This document shows positions 8,355-16,457 of a stretch of 37,962 nucleotides of DNA, piece after piece (the stretch's first letter is position 1; every line of letters starts with the position of its first letter). The position numbers and the translations under genes are program-made. Location of the stretch: contig JAPPOU010000155.1 in the NCBI GenBank assembly GCA_028817795.1, positions 1 to 37,962 of the forward strand. The letters are read 5' to 3'. The notes below the pieces were generated by a model that had not been told where the DNA came from, made no database searches, and saw only the letters and a list, made by a program, of their open reading frames with translations. The DNA is from Alphaproteobacteria bacterium. Lineage in GTDB: Bacteria; Pseudomonadota; Alphaproteobacteria; Micavibrionales; UBA2020.

Positions 8355-9514
8355 CAGAAAAAAAGCAGCAAAGCCTGAAAAGATTTTATAAGGGGTTTCT
8401 TGTCCCTCTTTTTCTATTCGGCCTTTATTTCGGCATCATGTCCGCCGTGCTGACGCGCAGCGGCGAATATTTGAGCATTGAAAAAACGGTGGAGAAGCTG
8501 GACCGCACGCACGGCCTTTACGGCTCTGCCCTCTACCAGCGCACGTTTTATTTTAAGGAAGAAATTTATAAATTCTACAAGCCCGAAGTCGTGACCCTTG
8601 GCTCTTCCCGCGTTTTACAGTTCCGGCAGGATTATTTTACAAAGCCCTTCATCAACCTTGGCACCATCAGCAGCCTTGATGAAGCCATGGAAACCGGCCG
8701 CAATATATTCCCGGAACACACGCCGCAAAAAATGATACTGGGCCTTGATTTCTGGTGGTTCCACCCGTCACGCGAAGAAATATTTATTCCGCGCAGCGAA
8801 CGCGATGCCACCCTTACCCTTTCGGACATGCTGGAGCCGGCCACATGGCTGGTCTCGGGCAAGCTGCGTTTTTCTGACGTTTTCCACCTGCTGACCAGTG
8901 AAACACCACATGCCGGCATTGCCGCCGTATCACGCGGGGACGGGTTTGACCGTTTCGGGTCTTATTTTTACACATCGATCTATACAGGCCGTAAAAAAAG
9001 CCAGGATATCAACTTTGCCAATACGCTTGAAAAAATGAAAACGGGTGAAGGTGTTTTGGTGCACGGGGATACTGTATCAGAAAGCCGCTGGGCCGCGTTT
9101 GAAGCGCTGGTCAATTATTACCAGAGCCTTGGCATTGAGATGGTGATTTTCCTGCCGCCCATCCCGCCTATGGTGCTGCAAGCTATGAACGATTCCGGGG
9201 ATTACGGCTATGTCGATACGCTGCGCCCGCGCCTTGCCGCTTTTGCAAAAGAGCGCGACATCCCGTTTTTTGATTTCCACGATATGCAGCGCTACGGCTC
9301 CGGCGATTGCGAATATTACGACGGCGTCCACGGCGGCGAAAACACCTATAACCGCATCCTTTTGCACATGGCGCTGAAAAACGGCATGGTGCGTGATGTC
9401 GTCGACCTGCCCAAACTCGGCTGGGCCATCCGCCGCCTCAAAGACCGCGCTTCATCCAATCCTGATGAAATTGATTTTTTGGGGTTGGGGTGTGATAAGG
9501 GGTTTAAGGAATAA
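8351..9514 (+). CDS. SGNH/DltD-like membrane-anchored protein, copy 2
   Basis: The tandem paralogue of the preceding gene, also 387 aa and translationally coupled to it by a four-base ATGA overlap. It keeps every marker: an N-terminal membrane segment (LVPLFLFGLYFGIMSAVL), GLYGSAL, LGSSRVLQF, LGLDFWWFHPS, GDGFDRFGSYFYTSIYTGR, VIFLPPIPP and DGVHGGE. Since both copies retain the candidate Ser and the Asp-x-x-His pair, both may be catalytic, or each may serve a different step such as acyl capture and transfer to the polymer. This is inference from family behaviour, not shown by the sequence. A GC hairpin without a clear T-run lies just after the gene. Confidence 0.75.
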   Translation: MTEKKQQSLKRFYKGFLVPLFLFGLYFGIMSAVLTRSGEYLSIEKTVEKLDRTHGLYGSALYQRTFYFKEEIYKFYKPEVVTLGSSRVLQFRQDYFTKPFINLGTISSLDEAMETGRNIFPEHTPQKMILGLDFWWFHPSREEIFIPRSERDATLTLSDMLEPATWLVSGKLRFSDVFHLLTSETPHAGIAAVSRGDGFDRFGSYFYTSIYTGRKKSQDINFANTLEKMKTGEGVLVHGDTVSESRWAAFEALVNYYQSLGIEMVIFLPPIPPMVLQAMNDSGDYGYVDTLRPRLAAFAKERDIPFFDFHDMQRYGSGDCEYYDGVHGGENTYNRILLHMALKNGMVRDVVDLPKLGWAIRRLKDRASSNPDEIDFLGLGCDKGFKE

Positions 9515-9526
9515 ACGCAGTTCTCC

Positions 9527-9547
9527 ACCCCCATTTTATGCGGGGGT
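9527..9547. terminator. Possible terminator hairpin after the acylation operon
   Basis: ACCCCC (9527-9532) pairs with GGGGGT (9542-9547) around a 9-nt loop. There is no T-run, so termination is only suggested by its position right after the operon. Confidence 0.35.
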
Positions 9548-9650
9548 CTGGCATGCGCTTTAGCGCACTATCTTTATCTATCGCGTACATGCTCAAAGCA
9601 CTGGTTCAGCTTTTCACTCATTCCTGACCTCAAAATGTATGATAAGAAAA

Positions 9651-9727
9651 TGGTACGCCCTGCAGGATTCGAACCTGCGACCTGATGCTTAGAAGGCACC
9701 TGCTCTATCCAGCTGAGCTAAGGGCGC
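9651..9727 (-). tRNA. tRNA-Arg (anticodon TCT)
   Basis: A 77-nt cloverleaf on the minus strand. The acceptor stem GCGCCCT/AGGGCGT closes with a G-U pair, the D-arm is GCTCAGCTGGATAGAGC, the anticodon loop CTTCTAA holds TCT at 9693-9691, the T-arm contains GGTTCGAATCC, and the 3' CCA is encoded at 9653-9651. Confidence 0.96.
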
Positions 9728-9739
9728 GTATTTCAAAAC

Positions 9740-10051
9740 TCAATTCGCCTCTTCTTCATAGGGGCGGAATTTAAAGTTGTCCAGATAACTGCGCGGCGCA
9801 ACGCGGCGCTGGCGGGGGGCATCCACCGTAAATTCAAAACCATGTGTCTCGGCAAAGGCGATTGCCGCTTCACGGCTGGCAAAGCGCATTTTGACCTGGT
9901 TCAGCGTATCTTCCGCCGATGTCCAGCCCATAATCGGTTCCGGCCTTCGAGGCGTTTCGATATCGTATTCCAAAACCCACTGCGTGCCCTGCGCACGGCC
10001 TGACTGCATCGCGTTTTTCGTGGGTTTGTAAATTTTCGCCTTGATCGCCAT
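9740..10051 (-). CDS. NDUFS4-like NADH dehydrogenase (complex I) accessory subunit
   Basis: A 103-aa protein of the ETC complex I 18-kDa (NDUFS4/AQDQ) family, an accessory subunit at the matrix-arm side of complex I found in alphaproteobacteria and mitochondria. The family pattern is clear: KIYKPTKNAMQSGRAQGTQWVLEY near the N-terminus, MGWTSAEDTLNQVKMRFASREAAIAFAE in the middle, and a basic, aromatic end (RSYLDNFKFRPYEE). AAGGGG lies about nine nt before ATG 10051. It is flanked closely by tRNA-Pro and tRNA-Arg on the same strand and may share a transcript with them. The nuo operon is not in the window. Confidence 0.9.
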   Translation of the reverse strand: MAIKAKIYKPTKNAMQSGRAQGTQWVLEYDIETPRRPEPIMGWTSAEDTLNQVKMRFASREAAIAFAETHGFEFTVDAPRQRRVAPRSYLDNFKFRPYEEEAN

Positions 10052-10073
10052 GTATCATAGCCCCTTGCAAAAG

Positions 10074-10150
10074 TGGTCGGAGTGGAGGGATTTGAACCCC
10101 CGACATCCTGCTCCCAAAGCAGGCGCGCTACCAGACTGCGCTACACTCCG
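10074..10150 (-). tRNA. tRNA-Pro (anticodon TGG)
   Basis: A 77-nt cloverleaf on the minus strand: acceptor CGGAGTG/CACTCCG, D-arm GCGCAGTCTGGTAGCGC, anticodon stem CCTGC/GCAGG around loop TTTGGGA (anticodon TGG), T-loop GGTTCAAATCC, encoded CCA at 10076-10074. Confidence 0.96.
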
Positions 10151-10229
10151 CCATGTGGGTAGTTATAAGCGATATTTTGCGAAATGTCCACCATGGTAAA
10201 TGCCATCAATTTTCTTATATTTCAGCACC

Positions 10230-10718
10230 TTAATTATCGCCGGGCACAAAATAGGGCGCGCAGAAAACATGGTCCCCCACCGCAAGGCCCAGTTTTTTGG
10301 CCGTGCCACCCAGCAATTCCACCACAGCGCGGGTGGGAATGTTGGTACCACGCGGGGTCAGGCTTTGGGGGATGGCGCTATCAACGATATGGACGATCGC
10401 CCCGCTATCATCGACAAACAACATATCCAGCGGGATCAGGGTATTCTTCATCCAGAAATACCGCACCTGTGAAGACGGGAACCAAAAAAACATGCCCCCA
10501 TCCACAGCCATGTCCTTTCTGAACATCAGGCCCATTTCACGGCTGGTGGGGGTATCTGCAATTTCCACGGAAAAATGATACGTATCATTTTTCGCGGTAA
10601 CAATTGTCAGCTCTTTTAAGGGCGGCCCTGCCATTTCCGCCGTGCCGCGCATGGAAAACGCGGCAACAAAAACAAGCGCCAACACAACAGTTGCGGCAAC
10701 GGAAAGACGTTTTAACAT
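10230..10718 (-). CDS. DUF192 family exported protein
   Basis: A 162-aa protein with an N-terminal signal or anchor segment (VAATVVLALVFVAAFSM) and one DUF192 domain with its hallmark stretches: ADTPTSREMGLMFRK, GGMFFWFP, RYFWMKNTLIPLDMLFVD and VVELLGGTAKKLGLAVGD. The molecular function of the family is not established. ATG 10718 is preferred over GTG 10724, because AAGGGG ends five bases before the ATG and touches the GTG. The ribosome site overlaps the stop codon of the upstream transporter gene, so the two are co-translated. Confidence 0.88.
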   Translation of the reverse strand: MLKRLSVAATVVLALVFVAAFSMRGTAEMAGPPLKELTIVTAKNDTYHFSVEIADTPTSREMGLMFRKDMAVDGGMFFWFPSSQVRYFWMKNTLIPLDMLFVDDSGAIVHIVDSAIPQSLTPRGTNIPTRAVVELLGGTAKKLGLAVGDHVFCAPYFVPGDN

Positions 10719-10727
10719 CTGCACCCC

Positions 10728-12089
10728 TTACAGCAAGAAGAACCACGCCCAAACACTTGCGATCATGACCGTGACAATCATCAGCGGGAACGCAAGCTTC
10801 ATAAAGCCCAAAAAGCTGATGCGGTGCCCCGCCCGCTCGGCAAAGCCTGCCACAATCAAGTTGGCACTTGCACCCACGATAGAGCCATTCCCGCCAAGGC
10901 AAGCCCCCAGCGACAAGCACCACCACAAGGGCAGCAAAGCTTCATCTCCCCCCATCGCAGGGCCCATGGCTTTAATCATTGGGATCATCGTGGCCACGAA
11001 AGGAATATTGTCGACAATCGCTGACAAAATCGCAGAGCTCCACATGATGACAAGCCCCATGGCCTTCACATCACCCGCTGTCAGGGCCAAAAGCTTTTCC
11101 GCCATCAGGCTCAAAAGCCCTGTTTCCTCAACGCCGTAAACGACGATGAACAGGCCAATAAAGAAAAAGATCGTGTTCCATTCCACAAGGGTAAAGGCAT
11201 GATGCACTTTTTCGCCCTGTTTTTCCGGCGTATGGCCAAGTCCATCAAGGAACATCAAAAACGCCGCGCAGAACAGCGCGACTGATCCGGGTTCATATCC
11301 ATGGCCATGGCCGACCACAAAACCAAACAGGGCAAGGCCGATACAGAACAGAGACTTTCTTAACAGCACCGTATCCGTAATCATCTCACGCGCATTAAAT
11401 TTCATGACGCCATCACGGTCTTCCTGCGAGGCCTCCAGCTTACGCCCCCAAATCAGGTCAAAGAACAGCGTTGTCACGATAAAGCAAATCGCCGAAGGTA
11501 ATGCTACGTTCTCCACGAACTGCACAAAAGACAGCCCCACCGCAGAGCCAATCATGATATTGGGCGGATCACCGATCAGCGTCGCCGCGCCCCCGGTGTT
11601 CGAGGCAAAAATTTGCGAGAACAAAAACGGATACACCGGCAGTTTCAGCCGCTCACACAACAGTATAGACACTGGCACAACCAGCATCACAGTTGTCACG
11701 TTATCCAAAAGCGCAGACAGCACGGCTGTCACCAGCGACAACGCCATCATCAACATGCGCGGATCGCCCTTTACCAGCTGCGCCGTGCGGATCGCGATAT
11801 ACTGGAACATGCCAGAATCTTTCGCGATACCGACAATCACCATCATCCCCACCAAAAGGGCGAGCGTATTAAAATCAACGCCGCGTATGGCGGCATCCTG
11901 CGTTAAAATGCCAAGCCCCACCATCATGCCCGCACCCAACAGGCTGATAACGACGCGGTTGATCTTTTCACTCACGATCACGGCATAGGTAGCCGCCAAA
12001 ATAACGCTGGCCACCCATATGGGCTTTGCGCCCAAATCAGCCAAAAACGGGATTAAACCAGGTGCCGCACCATGACCTTCTGCCAGCAT
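10728..12089 (-). CDS. ArsB/NhaD-type ion transporter (putative Na+/H+ antiporter)
   Basis: A 453-aa membrane transporter of the ion-transporter (ArsB/NhaD/CitMHS) superfamily with about 11-12 helices in two inverted halves. Each half has a re-entrant signature: ALLDNVTTVMLVVPVSILL with NTGGAATLIGDPPNIMIG in the first, and AIVDNIPFVATMIPMIKAM with SLGACLGGNGSIVGASANL in the second. This pattern is shared by NhaD antiporters and OCA2/P-protein relatives, so Na+/H+ exchange is likely but the substrate cannot be read from sequence. ATG 12089 follows a GGGGGAATA ribosome site and lies one base after the stop of the CBS protein. An in-frame reading upstream to 12266 lies inside the CBS gene and is not real. 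Confidence 0.88.
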   Translation of the reverse strand: MLAEGHGAAPGLIPFLADLGAKPIWVASVILAATYAVIVSEKINRVVISLLGAGMMVGLGILTQDAAIRGVDFNTLALLVGMMVIVGIAKDSGMFQYIAIRTAQLVKGDPRMLMMALSLVTAVLSALLDNVTTVMLVVPVSILLCERLKLPVYPFLFSQIFASNTGGAATLIGDPPNIMIGSAVGLSFVQFVENVALPSAICFIVTTLFFDLIWGRKLEASQEDRDGVMKFNAREMITDTVLLRKSLFCIGLALFGFVVGHGHGYEPGSVALFCAAFLMFLDGLGHTPEKQGEKVHHAFTLVEWNTIFFFIGLFIVVYGVEETGLLSLMAEKLLALTAGDVKAMGLVIMWSSAILSAIVDNIPFVATMIPMIKAMGPAMGGDEALLPLWWCLSLGACLGGNGSIVGASANLIVAGFAERAGHRISFLGFMKLAFPLMIVTVMIASVWAWFFLL

Positions 12090-12090
12090 A

Positions 12091-12570
12091 TTATTCCCCC
12101 TTTCCTGCGGAAGCCCGCGCCATAAAGTGCGCAATCGCGCACTGTTTTGAAAACAACCCCACCAAAGTGCCTGTCTCAGGCTCCAGCACCGGCAGCGGTG
12201 CATCGCTGCTATAGATTTGCAGCAGCGCTTCTTCAAATACCGTGTCCATATGAATCGCAGGCACATCTGTCCGCATAATTTCAGCCACGGTCATGGCCTT
12301 TGCCTGTTCGAATTTATCAATGATAAAGGCGATATCTTCAGCCATAAATGACAGACTGGCAACGCCCCCTTCCACACAGGCAGAAGCCGGCAAAAGCTTT
12401 CCGACAAGAGCGCGAAAGTTAAACAAGCCCAGATACTTCCCTCCGGAGTCAATAACAGGCATGGACCGCACGCCGCTTGTCACCAGCTTGGCGAGCGCAT
12501 CCTTCACCGTCATATCCGGCGTGACGGAAATCACGTCCTCTTTTTGTATCATGATCGATTTCAAAGACAT
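12091..12570 (-). CDS. CBS-domain pair protein
   Basis: A 159-aa soluble protein made of two CBS motifs (a Bateman module): about 8-60 (VISVTPDMTVKDALAKLVTS...MPVIDSGGKYLGLFNF) and about 95-150 (MRTDVPAIHMDTVFEEALLQI...PLPVLEPETGTLVGLFS). Such modules bind adenine nucleotides and often gate enzymes or transporters. Its TAA is one base upstream of the transporter ATG, so the two are translationally coupled and the protein may regulate that transporter; this is inference. AAGGGGG precedes the ATG. Confidence 0.87.
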   Translation of the reverse strand: MSLKSIMIQKEDVISVTPDMTVKDALAKLVTSGVRSMPVIDSGGKYLGLFNFRALVGKLLPASACVEGGVASLSFMAEDIAFIIDKFEQAKAMTVAEIMRTDVPAIHMDTVFEEALLQIYSSDAPLPVLEPETGTLVGLFSKQCAIAHFMARASAGKGE

Positions 12571-12595
12571 CTTTATGCCCCCTTCTTAAAAAACA

Positions 12596-13414
12596 CTATG
12601 CTGCGTCCGGCAAAAATTCTGCCAGACTGCCACCTACACGGAACGGTGCCGCCCGCTGGCACAGCCCCGTCTTATCATCTGTCTCAAAAAACACGCCGCA
12701 CAGGGTTACAGGACCCTCTGCCGGGGAGAGTCTCTCCCCCGGCATCTTGCGCGTAAACTTGTTGACGGCGGCCGATGCCTCCATGCCAATTACGCTGTCA
12801 TAGCAACCACACATACCTGCGTCACTCTGATAGCCCGTGCCACCGGAAAAAATCTGCGTATCTGCCGTCGGCACATGCGTATGCGTTCCGACAACAAACG
12901 AAGCGCGCCCATCACAAAAATGCCCCATCGCCATTTTTTCGCTGGAGGCCTCGCCATGAAAATCGATAAAGATCGCAGCAACGTCATGCCCCATCTTATA
13001 ACGTGACAACACGGCATCGACAGCGGCAAAGGGATCATCCAGCGCATCCATGAACAGGCGGGCCATGACATTCATCACCAAAATTTTGGCATTTTTCTCT
13101 GTTTCCAGCACGCACATCCCCCGCCCCGGCGTGCCCTCCGGGTAATTCAAGGGGCGCAACACACGGTGATTTTTGTCGATATAGGAAATAATCTCGCGTC
13201 GGTCCCAGACATGATTGCCGGTGGTAATGCAATCAACCCCGGCCTTGTGAAAATCATCGCATATCTGCGGGGTCAGGCCAAAGCCATGCGCAGCGTTTTC
13301 GGCATTGACGATCACGACATCAGCCGTATAACGCGCCCGCAAATCAGGCAGGCGCGCAATCAACTCATCACGCGCCGCGCGACCCACGACATCGCCAAAA
13401 AATAAAACTCTCAC
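12596..13414 (-). CDS. YmdB-family metallophosphoesterase
   Basis: A 272-aa protein of the TIGR00282/YmdB family; characterised members are 2',3'-cyclic-nucleotide phosphodiesterases linked to RNA turnover. All metal-binding blocks are visible: FFGDVVGRAARD at the N-terminus, NAENAAHGFGLT, TTGNHVWDRRE, IDFHGEASSEKMAMG, VVGTHTHVPTAD and AGMCGCYDSVIGM. Length is normal for the family. The start is GTG 13414, two bases after the stop of the cyclo-ligase gene, so the genes form one operon. Confidence 0.92.
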   Translation of the reverse strand: MRVLFFGDVVGRAARDELIARLPDLRARYTADVVIVNAENAAHGFGLTPQICDDFHKAGVDCITTGNHVWDRREIISYIDKNHRVLRPLNYPEGTPGRGMCVLETEKNAKILVMNVMARLFMDALDDPFAAVDAVLSRYKMGHDVAAIFIDFHGEASSEKMAMGHFCDGRASFVVGTHTHVPTADTQIFSGGTGYQSDAGMCGCYDSVIGMEASAAVNKFTRKMPGERLSPAEGPVTLCGVFFETDDKTGLCQRAAPFRVGGSLAEFLPDAA

Positions 13415-13416
13415 CG

Positions 13417-14004
13417 TTATGGCCTTTCAAACACATACAGCCGCTTTTCCGTCACGACCATATCCAGTTGATAATCATAAGGCTCTACCGGTATCTCTTC
13501 AAGTTTTTGCGGTTCAAAAGCGACCCCCACCGCCAAAAATCGCTTTTTTCCTGAAAGCGCGGTGAAAGTCCTGTCATAGTCACCTGCGCCATAGCCCAAG
13601 CGGTTCCCTTTTTCGTCAAATCCCAAAAGCGGCGTAATAACGATATCCGGCAGCACGATATCGCTATGCGCAGGATCGGGCGCCAAAATGCCGTGCATCC
13701 CCTCCACCATGGGCGTTTCAGGCCTCCATGATCTAAAGGTCAACGGCACGGCCTTTCCTTCAATAAACGGCAATGCCACCGTATACTCCTCCCCGATCAA
13801 AGCTTGCAAAAGCGGGCGCACATCCACCTCGGCCCTAAACGGCCAATAGCCTGCGACCACCTGCCCCTTTGCACGCGGCACCTCAAGCAAAAAACGTGAC
13901 GCGACAGCTCGCGTCGCAGCTTCACGCGCTGCATCGGAAATCGCCGTCCGCCGCTGGTGCAGCATCGTGCGTAATTCTTTTTTATCTGGCTGGTGAACGG
14001 ACAC
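13417..14004 (-). CDS. 5-formyltetrahydrofolate cyclo-ligase
   Basis: A 195-aa 5-FCL (MTHFS), which converts 5-formyl-THF and ATP to 5,10-methenyl-THF. Family marks are the basic N-terminus KKELRTMLHQRRTAIS, AGYWPFRAEVDVRPLL, PEGMHGILAP-like PMVEGMHGILAPDPAH, DIVITPLLGFDEKGNRLGYGAGDYDR (substrate and ATP loop, read in two parts) and AVGVAFEPQKLEEIPVEPYD. The start chosen is GTG 14004, seven bases after GGAG. A longer reading to 14094 would run through the 6S RNA and add a sequence unlike the family. Downstream placement next to 6S RNA is widely conserved (ssrS-ygfA). Confidence 0.93.
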   Translation of the reverse strand: MSVHQPDKKELRTMLHQRRTAISDAAREAATRAVASRFLLEVPRAKGQVVAGYWPFRAEVDVRPLLQALIGEEYTVALPFIEGKAVPLTFRSWRPETPMVEGMHGILAPDPAHSDIVLPDIVITPLLGFDEKGNRLGYGAGDYDRTFTALSGKKRFLAVGVAFEPQKLEEIPVEPYDYQLDMVVTEKRLYVFERP

Positions 14005-14017
14005 GAAAAGGCTCCGT

Positions 14018-14190
14018 AAAAAAGAAAGTGGAAGACGCCACCTGTGCCGTGGACGGGAATATCCGCTAGGCCCTGTTAAACAGGTGGGTGCCATGTAACC
14101 GAACCACGGTCCGGCCAGGGACAGCTCCCTAGCGATAGATCATCGGCCTCAGGGACAGTGCTGTCTCACGCGTCACTGCAGCAATCTTCC
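14018..14190 (-). ncRNA. ssrS: 6S RNA
   Basis: On the minus strand GGAAGA (14190-14185) pairs with TCTTCC (14035-14030), closing a long, imperfectly paired rod of about 160 nt with GC-rich internal helices (GGGAGCTGTCCC, CCGGACCGTGGTTCGG). It is followed by a T-rich end (TTTCTTTTTT, down to 14018). Size, closing stem and location between zapA and the 5-formyl-THF cyclo-ligase match 6S RNA, which binds sigma-70 RNA polymerase in stationary phase. The exact ends are estimated; an Infernal run against the alphaproteobacterial 6S model would settle them. Confidence 0.85.
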
Positions 14191-14239
14191 ATGTATGAAT
14201 CTATCTCTGCCGCGCAAAAACGGCAAGCAAAAAACATAA

Positions 14240-14587
14240 TCACGCAGCGGATTGGACGCGGGCGGCGATGCCTTCAATCCTTTTGGCAAGGCTTTCCAAG
14301 GCGTTAACAACCACCTGCTCTTCTTCCTTATCTGCCTCTGTTTCTGCCGGATGCGTAGCAATCTCTTGCCGACGGGCCGACGCCTCGCGCGCTTCGAACA
14401 ATTCATCCGCAATCACAAGCGCACTTAAAACCAGCAAATGAGGATCATTGTAAGCGCCGCCGGAACGGGCAATGGTTTGCAGTTTGTGATCGATGTAAGC
14501 TGCCAGATCAATCACGCGTTCTTCCTGACCATGGTCGCAAGCAATGTCGTAAGCGCGGCCATTAATGCTAATTGTCACCTCAGCCAT
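14240..14587 (-). CDS. zapA: Cell division protein ZapA
   Basis: A 115-aa ZapA, which bundles FtsZ protofilaments at mid-cell. The N-terminal half has the family pattern (VTISINGRAYDIACDHGQEERVIDLAAYIDHKLQTI), then LLVLSALVIADELFEAREA, and a C-terminal coiled-coil region rich in Glu and Lys. The ATG at 14587 overlaps the end of the upstream coiled-coil gene by eight bases, so the two are co-translated. 6S RNA and the folate gene follow, a common arrangement. Confidence 0.92.
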   Translation of the reverse strand: MAEVTISINGRAYDIACDHGQEERVIDLAAYIDHKLQTIARSGGAYNDPHLLVLSALVIADELFEAREASARRQEIATHPAETEADKEEEQVVVNALESLAKRIEGIAARVQSAA

Positions 14588-14813
14588 GGGCCTGCTCCTC
14601 GCTCAACAGCGTTTCAAGACGGTGGATCGTTTGATCCAGACGCGCTGCAATTTTCTTATTGACGGTTGGGTTTTCGCGTACAGCGTTCAAATCCAGTTGC
14701 GGTTCCACCGCCGCTTTTTTCATGCGGCTGACTTGCTTATCCAGAGCGGCCTCAAGACGGGACAAGGCTTTGTCCATATTCTCAATTGCCGGTTTCAAAG
14801 TTGCAGATCTCAT
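14580..14813 (-). CDS. Small coiled-coil protein upstream of zapA (DUF4164-like)
   Basis: A 77-aa protein that is nearly all helix with heptad patterning (IENMDKALSRLEAALDKQVSRM, then KKIAARLDQTIHRLETLLSEE). Small coiled-coil proteins of the DUF4164 type precede zapA in many alphaproteobacteria. The family call is by context and composition, and a role with ZapA in division is inferred. The overlap with zapA supports coupled translation. Confidence 0.75.
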   Translation of the reverse strand: MRSATLKPAIENMDKALSRLEAALDKQVSRMKKAAVEPQLDLNAVRENPTVNKKIAARLDQTIHRLETLLSEEQAHG

Positions 14814-14960
14814 GTAATGATCCCCGTCGCTTCAATGCGTGATGTGAATGTTTTCGATGATATGCACAGCATAAATTTACTTATCGTCTGCGTCAATACA
14901 CGTATTGCGCAAACGAAGATCGTTTTAAATTTATGGCAACAACGAGGTGTGGATAACTTT

Positions 14961-16457
14961 TTAGTCAGGCTTCAGCTTGAAACGAGTCTTTTTGACCTGC
15001 TGGCGAACAGTCGCTTGCCGCACACGCACACCGATAGCCTCAACATCAATCTGTTCACGGTCACGCACGCGCAGCTTTTGGATAACACCTTGCATTTCCG
15101 CAACACGGCCCACCCACAGCTCAGGCATAAACACATCATCGAGTTGCCGACGGTCAGCCAAAACGTTCAGCAAAGTATCCCCCCTGGCGTCACGTTTGAG
15201 GAAATCATCCAGCTCCAGTTTCTCGCCAAATTTCAGCAAAAAGCGGGCAGCGCCAGCAAAATTCCCGGACTTCGCAGCTTGCATCAGGCAGGTTTCACCC
15301 ATCACGCCACTTGGTTGCATGAAGTCAGCACGTGTCATCTTTTCACCCTTTGACAACAACTGCGTTGCAACGGTGTCGGCATAGCCCCAAAAATCACGCA
15401 TCCCTAAAGGCCGCACCGGGTGCTGGGCGCCGGGATTCACGGGTGTCAGCAAGACAGATTTTGCCGCCATATCGTTTGCCGGCAAACGCGCCCCATAGGT
15501 CATGCTTTCCGCTGCGGCATAAGCATTATCAAACGCTGCCGGTGTCATAGGCGGCATCTTCCAGCCGTCCGCCACATGCGACCACAGCGTTACCATGTCT
15601 TCCAGCCTGTCTTTCCAATGATCGGGCTTGAAAACCTTGTCCAAGGTTTTGTGGTGCGCGGCACGGTGCAAAATGCTGGCCGTCGCGCCGTTACGCTTCA
15701 GGAAATCTGAAACCTCGAACCGTTCACCGTGCGCTTTCATGTCCTTCACGACATCATCGTAAGCACTCCAGGCTTTGGGGTGATAAAAAATCGTGTCCCC
15801 ACCATTGTCCGGCATCAGGGCATATTCCTTGCGGAAATAATCACCATCATCGTGCAGTTTGTTAATAAAGGCAGAGGTGCTTTTTGACTGCATGCTAAAC
15901 ACGCCAAAAAAGTCTGCGCGGCTGTAACCGCGCTGGCTTAAACCATCTTCCGGCGGTACGCGCCCCTCTGACGCCATAACAGTGCGCTTCAGGCCAATAT
16001 CAATATAGCCTTGCTCATTCCCAACACTTTCACGCGCAGGCATAGGAGTTTCGTACCACAGCTTTTCCATGCGATCATAGTCACCCTCCCAAACTTCGGG
16101 GCGGAAAATCTTGTGGAAGCCGTTAAACTCCTCCGCGCTATCCATCAGCGAGCGCATGGCAGATGAGCTGTAAGGGCTGGCGAAATCGTCGTACGTAAAA
16201 TGGTCGCCGTTAGATTTTATCAGTGCGTGAATTTTTTCAAAATTCTTCCAAAATCCGGGGGTGTCGATCAAAATTTTCCCCTCGTCATCCGGCGCGAAAA
16301 GATCAGCCTTGGTGATTTTGCGGCTTTGCTGCGTAAAGGCGTCCATTAACGCGCTCATGTTATCCTTGTTAAACGCAAGCTCGCGGTATTTCTCCGCATC
16401 CGAACGTTCGCACAGGGACGCAACAATCGCCTGCTTAATATATCTATCGTCACTCAT
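14961..16457 (-). CDS. Ankyrin-like repeat protein of the AAA/VWA operon
   Basis: A 498-aa protein I do not recognise as a named family. It contains at least three divergent copies of a helical repeat. The pattern is G-E-x-(hydrophobic)-x3-DF(L/M), then L-x-x-A, then (V/I)F-x-P-x-x-W-x4-(hydrophobic)-x-x-M: about 75-132 (FTYDDF...IFRPEVWEGDYDRMEKLW), 242-292 (FEVSDFLKRNG...VFKPDHWKDRLEDMVTLW) and 374-455 (MTRADFM...LELDDFLKRD...VFMPELWVGRVAEM). The inner parts (ETCLMQAAKSGNFAGAARFLL) look ankyrin-like. The C-terminus is basic. ATG 16457 is chosen; it overlaps the preceding gene by eight bases, and a reading from 16481 adds eight residues. It may be a scaffold or target-recognition subunit; this is inference. 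Confidence 0.75.
   Translation of the reverse strand: MSDDRYIKQAIVASLCERSDAEKYRELAFNKDNMSALMDAFTQQSRKITKADLFAPDDEGKILIDTPGFWKNFEKIHALIKSNGDHFTYDDFASPYSSSAMRSLMDSAEEFNGFHKIFRPEVWEGDYDRMEKLWYETPMPARESVGNEQGYIDIGLKRTVMASEGRVPPEDGLSQRGYSRADFFGVFSMQSKSTSAFINKLHDDGDYFRKEYALMPDNGGDTIFYHPKAWSAYDDVVKDMKAHGERFEVSDFLKRNGATASILHRAAHHKTLDKVFKPDHWKDRLEDMVTLWSHVADGWKMPPMTPAAFDNAYAAAESMTYGARLPANDMAAKSVLLTPVNPGAQHPVRPLGMRDFWGYADTVATQLLSKGEKMTRADFMQPSGVMGETCLMQAAKSGNFAGAARFLLKFGEKLELDDFLKRDARGDTLLNVLADRRQLDDVFMPELWVGRVAEMQGVIQKLRVRDREQIDVEAIGVRVRQATVRQQVKKTRFKLKPD

Noticed and set aside
9651..10150. tRNA genes as possible integration sites of a mobile element
   Set aside because: No integrase, no repeated tRNA 3' end and no foreign-looking genes are nearby.
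12090..12266. An upstream extension of the transporter ORF
   Set aside because: It overlaps the CBS gene in another frame, while ATG 12089 has a proper ribosome site and begins the first membrane segment.
14005..14094. A longer N-terminus for 5-formyl-THF cyclo-ligase
   Set aside because: The extension would be encoded by 6S RNA, is unlike the family, and a GGAG-preceded GTG exists at 14004.
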